In this document: piece by piece, positions 6,803-9,902 of the stretch
Numbering within the stretch: position 1 is the first letter of the stretch
Layout of the letters: every line of letters begins with the position of its first letter
NCBI GenBank assembly: GCA_022561525.1
Contig: JADFRB010000032.1
Span: 1 to 9,902, forward strand
Source of the DNA: Nitrospinota bacterium
Lineage (GTDB): Bacteria; Nitrospirota; Nitrospiria; Nitrospirales; UBA8639
Length of the DNA stretch: 9,902 nt
Direction of reading: 5' to 3'
Notes under the pieces: generated by a model
What the model was told of the DNA's origin: nothing
Databases searched by the model: none
Seen by the model: the letters and a program-made list of their open reading frames with translations, nothing else
Made by a program: the position numbers and the translations under genes

Positions 6803-7012
6803 CTATTCGGAGCTTCCGAGCATATCATCCACCAAGGGCCGATTGAGATCCTCGCAACCGGGACAAATGGTATCGAAGAGGGCTTCGTGGTCTTCCACGT
6901 AATTCTTGGCATCCACTAATTTTTCTTCGATAACACTTTGGTAACATGACTCACACAACATCATGAGACCTCGCAACACCGACACAGTTTTCCGACCTTG
7001 ACTACCTGCCAT
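6803..7012 (-). CDS. Small double-CxxC protein, probably zinc-binding (69 aa)
   Basis: I do not recognise the family. The 69-residue product has two CxxC knuckles, CESC (residues 20-23) and CPGC (50-53), about 26 residues apart with a charged, probably helical stretch between them (EEKLVDAKNYVEDHEALF). That pattern fits a four-Cys zinc site. There is no signal peptide or membrane segment, so it is probably cytoplasmic. ATG 7012 is supported by AGAGG 6 bases upstream; an internal Met at residue 17 is less likely. It sits between the 64-residue Cys-containing gene and mlaA, all on the minus strand with gaps of 97 and 137 bp, so co-transcription is possible but not shown. Confidence 0.78.
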   Translation of the reverse strand: MAGSQGRKTVSVLRGLMMLCESCYQSVIEEKLVDAKNYVEDHEALFDTICPGCEDLNRPLVDDMLGSSE

Positions 7013-7081
7013 ACAACACCTCTAAAAACTTGGGAAAATGGATAACGAGTGATGAGCAAAGGGTAACAGTTCCTAATCTTT

Positions 7082-7099
7082 ACGCTTCACGCTTCACGC
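7082..7099. repeat. Short heptamer tandem repeat
   Basis: ACGCTTC occurs twice in a row followed by a partial ACGC, between the two small Cys-rich genes and about 10 bp past the stop of the right-hand one. It is short and may simply be slippage. Confidence 0.4.
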
Positions 7100-7109
7100 A
7101 CAAATTACC

Positions 7110-7304
7110 TTACGACCAGCCCCGCTGTTGGGCAAGCATAAAATCTTCGGTTTCCAGGTCAATCCCACAATCTGGACATTCATATGGTTGATCAGGGGGA
7201 GGAACTGACAATGCGGAACTCTGGATACGCCCCTGGCAAACATGGTAATAATGCCCTCCGGATTCCTCGGAATCCAATGGTTCATTTTCGTACTTTAAGA
7301 TCAT
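7110..7304 (-). CDS. Small Cys-containing hypothetical protein, zinc-ribbon-like (64 aa)
   Basis: The 64-residue product (MILKYENEPLDSEESGGHYYHVCQ...) has one clear CxxC, YECPDCGIDLE, near residues 45-48. It also has HYYHVC around 18-23, which could supply a third Cys and a His to a zinc site; this is inference. The C-terminus is AQQRGWS. There is no export signal. ATG 7304 is chosen because GGGAG lies 6 bases upstream. The frame stays open further upstream, but that part reads as non-coding and overlaps the divergent gene's leader. It is divergent from the sugar dehydrogenase gene and first of three minus-strand genes leading to mlaA. Function unknown. Confidence 0.75.
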   Translation of the reverse strand: MILKYENEPLDSEESGGHYYHVCQGRIQSSALSVPPPDQPYECPDCGIDLETEDFMLAQQRGWS

Positions 7305-7398
7305 AGGAGGCTCCCTCTGATTATAGGCTAGATCCCCGTTATAACAGGCCAAGGAAATCGTGCGCAATTCCGTGATCACAGACCCATTCGTACCCGAT

Positions 7399-8685
7399 AT
7401 GACGAAAAGAATTCCCCATACCAGCATCTGTCACAACTTATTGATTTTCCCAATCTTTTTCTTCATCCATCGACGATTTATTGAAACGGCGTTGGCCCTG
7501 TTACTCATTTGGTCCCCATCTATTTCGGCTTTCGCCCTAGCGAAACCACCACCCAAAGCCGACATTTCACTTTTTCCTCTCGTGACCAAAGGTCTTGAAC
7601 AACCTGTATTTGTAACTCACTCAGGAGATCAGGGGCAACGACTGTTTATTGTGGAACAGGCCGGTCGAATTCGTATCCTGGAAAAGGGGCGACTGCTTCC
7701 CACCCCGTTCTTAGACATCACAGACCGCATCAACTTTGGCGGAGAACAAGGACTTCTCGGATTAGCGTTTCACCCAAAATTTTCGAACAATGGCCGTTTT
7801 TTTGTGAACTACTCGCGGGCAGCCGATGGGGCAACCGTGATCTCGGAGTTTCAGGTATCTGACACGATCAATCTTGCAAAACCCGCGGAAAAAATTCTCC
7901 TAACCATTTCTCAACCTTACGGTAACCACAATGGCGGGATGATCGCGTTTGGACCTGATGGATTCCTCTATATGGCCACCGGCGATGGCGGAGCCGGTGA
8001 AGATCCGGGTAATCGCGGGCAAAATCAAACAGAACTTCTGGGAAAAATTCTTCGGATCGATATCGACCATGGAGCCCCCTATTTCATACCACAGGACAAC
8101 CCCTTTGCGACGCAACAACACGGCCAAGAAATTTTTGCGTTTGGCTTTCGCAACCCATGGCGATTTTCTTTTGACCAAATGACCGGGGAGCTTTGGGCGG
8201 CGGACGTCGGACATTATCGGTGGGAAGAAATTGACCGTGTGGAAAAGGGAAAAAACTACGGATGGCGGATCATGGAGGGGATGCATTGCTTCAAGCCTTC
8301 GACAGATTGCCCCCAAGTCGGCTTGACCCTGCCTATCGCGGAATATGCTCATGAATCCGGACGATGCTCCATTACTGGCGGCTATGTATATCGAGGCCAG
8401 CAAATTCCTCACCTACAGGGTACCTATATTTTCGGCGATTACTGTAGCGGGGAAGTCATGGGACTGGTGAATAATCGAGTCACCGTCTTTCTTTCGACGG
8501 GATTACGAATTGCGTCGTTTGGGGAAGATGCAACAGGAGAACTGTACGTCGTTGACCACGGAGGAGGGGTGTATCGGATTACAGGACCACCGGCAGCGAA
8601 GTTGGGGCAGGCCCAGTCAAGCCACAGGAAGTCGGAATTACCCAATACCACGCACGGAAGTGAGGAGCGAGACCTTTTTAAATAA
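7399..8685 (+). CDS. Exported PQQ-dependent aldose/sorbosone-type dehydrogenase
   Basis: A member of the glucose/sorbosone dehydrogenase family: six-bladed propellers that oxidise aldose sugars with PQQ, usually in the periplasm. About 428 residues from ATG 7399. A hydrophobic export segment ([18 protein letters not shown]) precedes the mature part. Family marks are [27 protein letters not shown] split over the first blade, [12 protein letters not shown], the catalytic-type His in [15 protein letters not shown] (His about 177), [21 protein letters not shown] (Arg about 251 and 255), NYGWRIMEG, and the final blades YVYRG and FGDYCSGEV. The start is uncertain: ATG 7399 has no Shine-Dalgarno, while GTG 7360 has AAGGAA only 3-4 bases away and gives 441 residues. 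The last 15 codons run past the usual family end and overlap the 3' end of mreB. Sugar substrate not predictable. Confidence 0.92.
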   Translation: MTKRIPHTSICHNLLIFPIFFFIHRRFIETALALLLIWSPSISAFALAKPPPKADISLFPLVTKGLEQPVFVTHSGDQGQRLFIVEQAGRIRILEKGRLLPTPFLDITDRINFGGEQGLLGLAFHPKFSNNGRFFVNYSRAADGATVISEFQVSDTINLAKPAEKILLTISQPYGNHNGGMIAFGPDGFLYMATGDGGAGEDPGNRGQNQTELLGKILRIDIDHGAPYFIPQDNPFATQQHGQEIFAFGFRNPWRFSFDQMTGELWAADVGHYRWEEIDRVEKGKNYGWRIMEGMHCFKPSTDCPQVGLTLPIAEYAHESGRCSITGGYVYRGQQIPHLQGTYIFGDYCSGEVMGLVNNRVTVFLSTGLRIASFGEDATGELYVVDHGGGVYRITGPPAAKLGQAQSSHRKSELPNTTHGSEERDLFK

Positions 8686-9687
8686 CTCAATCTCATCCAA
8701 GACTTTCCCCACCCCCAAGACCACCGAGGTGAGAGGATCATCAACCGTGATAATCGGCAAATTTGTTTCTTCTTGAAACCTCGTAGCCAATCCCGGAAGC
8801 ATGGACCCGCCCCCGGTAAGGACAACTCCACGATCAATAATATCTCCTGCTAATTCCGGTGGGGTCTTTTCCAAAGACGTTCGAAGCGCATTGATAATCG
8901 CATGAATCGGTTCTTCTAACGCCTCGCGAATTTCCGCATCGTTGACGACCACGGTTCGCGGGATACCAGAAATCATGTCGCGGCCTTTGACCATCATCGT
9001 TTTTTGTTCTTCGAGCGGATAGGCCGATCCCACCTCCATTTTGACTTTTTCAGCCATGTGTTCGCCGATGAGTAAATTATATCGGCGTTTGACATAGCTC
9101 ATGATGGCCTCATCCATCTGGTCGCCAGCGATTTTCACGGATTCGCTACAAACAATGCCACCCAACGAAATAACCGCGATATCGGTCGTTCCTCCTCCGA
9201 TATCGACCACCATATTGCCGGATGGTTCGGTAATCGGCAGTCCAGCACCAATCGCCGCGGCCACAGGCTCTTCAATCAAATAGACTTCACGAGCACCTGC
9301 ATGCGTCGCGGATTCTCGCACAGCTCGCTGCTCCACTTCGGTGATACGTGAGGGAACTCCAATGATAACCCGTGGCCGCACAAACGAACTGCGATTGTGC
9401 GCTTTGGTAATAAAATACTTGAGCATCTTCTCCGTCATCCCAAAGTCGGCAATCACCCCCTCCTTAATTGGGCGAATGGCGACAATGTTACCCGGTGTTC
9501 GGCCAACCATGCGCTTGGCTTCCACCCCAACGGCTAAGACCGTATTTGACTGCTTTTCAATGGCAACGACCGACGGCTCATTGAGAACGATACCCTGCCC
9601 ACGGACATACACGAGTGTAGTCGCCGTTCCCAGATCAATGGCCAAATCATTCGAAAACCAGCCTAATAGGTCACCGGCAAACCCCAC
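8638..9687 (-). CDS. mreB: Rod-shape-determining protein MreB (bacterial actin)
   Basis: MreB forms ATP-dependent filaments under the inner membrane that direct lateral cell-wall synthesis by the elongasome. The 349-residue product has normal length. It has an N-terminal amphipathic membrane-binding stretch (FAGDLLGWF, 3-11), phosphate-1 loop DLGTATT (18-24), [15 protein letters not shown] (109-123), the catalytic-type Glu in [15 protein letters not shown] (Glu140), phosphate-2 loop [11 protein letters not shown] (162-172) and adenosine motif [14 protein letters not shown] (287-300). The start is a GTG, supported by AAGGAG at 5 bases (plus-strand 9693-9698); no ATG fits better. The stop overlaps the convergent sugar dehydrogenase gene by 48 bp, so mreC and mreD, which usually follow mreB, are not directly downstream. 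Confidence 0.97.
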   Translation of the reverse strand: MGFAGDLLGWFSNDLAIDLGTATTLVYVRGQGIVLNEPSVVAIEKQSNTVLAVGVEAKRMVGRTPGNIVAIRPIKEGVIADFGMTEKMLKYFITKAHNRSSFVRPRVIIGVPSRITEVEQRAVRESATHAGAREVYLIEEPVAAAIGAGLPITEPSGNMVVDIGGGTTDIAVISLGGIVCSESVKIAGDQMDEAIMSYVKRRYNLLIGEHMAEKVKMEVGSAYPLEEQKTMMVKGRDMISGIPRTVVVNDAEIREALEEPIHAIINALRTSLEKTPPELAGDIIDRGVVLTGGGSMLPGLATRFQEETNLPIITVDDPLTSVVLGVGKVLDEIELFKKVSLLTSVRGIG

Positions 9688-9692
9688 GTTTG

Positions 9693-9698
9693 CTCCTT
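9693..9698 (-). promoter_or_regulatory. Ribosome binding site that fixes the mreB GTG start
   Basis: CTCCTT on the plus strand reads AAGGAG on the minus strand, 5 bases before the GTG at 9687-9685. This strong match decides the start, because no ATG lies near the expected N-terminus of MreB. Confidence 0.8.
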
Positions 9699-9902
9699 AA
9701 AAAAATTGAGTGAGTCCTTCGCGTCAACATGAGAGTCGGGGGAACACAGCCACGAAAATGGCCCCACCCTTTCTCTCATACCTCCAGCTATCTTGAAACC
9801 CATTCTCCCCGAAATGACGATTAAGTCAAGGATGAAATTACAATACCAATTGATTTGGCGCTTCCCTTTCGTAGCCGGGATATACGAATAGAGGCATTCT
9901 CC

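Noticed and set aside
7317..7345. Possible promoter with TATAAC at 7340-7345 before the sugar dehydrogenase gene
   Set aside because: No recognisable -35 box (CTGATT at the right distance). It would suit the ATG at 7399 but cannot be claimed from sequence alone.
7900..8412. 170-codon minus-strand open frame
   Set aside because: Antisense to the conserved core of the PQQ-dehydrogenase gene; the peptide has no recognisable features.
9688..9902. Possible promoter (TTGACT on the minus strand near 9800) and an open minus-strand frame reaching in from the right edge
   Set aside because: TTGACT has no convincing -10 box at 16-18 bp. The open frame of about 78 codons gives a peptide that does not look like a protein and runs into the mreB start, so neither can be supported.

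Overview
The window looks like an ordinary chromosomal stretch of a Gram-negative, rod-shaped bacterium. The evidence is an MlaA-type outer-membrane lipid-asymmetry protein, MreB, and several exported proteins with signal peptides. Base composition is near 50% GC. The style of the genes (MreB, FmdB-type zinc ribbon, small Cys-rich proteins, Sec-exported beta-propeller proteins) is compatible with Nitrospirota, but that lineage is a guess from general resemblance and not demonstrated. I found no phage, integrase, transposase, tRNA, rRNA or CRISPR array.

Layout, left to right. Positions 1-2931 (minus strand) hold a hydantoinase/5-oxoprolinase pair: hyuA (898-2931), then hyuB, which overlaps hyuA by one base and runs off the left edge. 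Positions 2932-3370 are a 439-bp non-coding stretch filled with repeats: five and a half 22-bp tandem units, then two 99-bp imperfect palindromes whose ends match the start of the tandem unit. Positions 3371-4897 (minus) encode an exported seven-repeat FG-GAP/VCBS beta-propeller with a C-terminal immunoglobulin-like domain. Its upstream region (4917-5082) is bounded by a perfect 20-bp inverted repeat with a rho-independent terminator in the middle. That terminator serves the preceding small acidic protein gene (5081-5323, minus).

A near-consensus sigma70 promoter (5387-5416) drives an FmdB-type zinc-ribbon gene (5465-5692, plus). It converges on a minus-strand group: a 64-residue Cys-containing protein (7110-7304), a 69-residue double-CxxC protein (6803-7012) and mlaA (5745-6665). 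A divergent plus-strand gene (7399-8685) encodes an exported PQQ-dependent aldose/sorbosone-type dehydrogenase. Its 3' end overlaps the 3' end of mreB (8638-9687, minus) by 48 bp, so mreC does not directly follow mreB here.

The genes do not form one pathway. HyuA and HyuB act together as one enzyme. MlaA and MreB are envelope-maintenance genes, and the propeller and sugar dehydrogenase are envelope or periplasmic proteins. I see no convincing new multi-gene system. The parts most worth a second look are the repeat-filled intergenic region at 2996-3335 and the inverted-repeat/terminator structure at 4917-5082.
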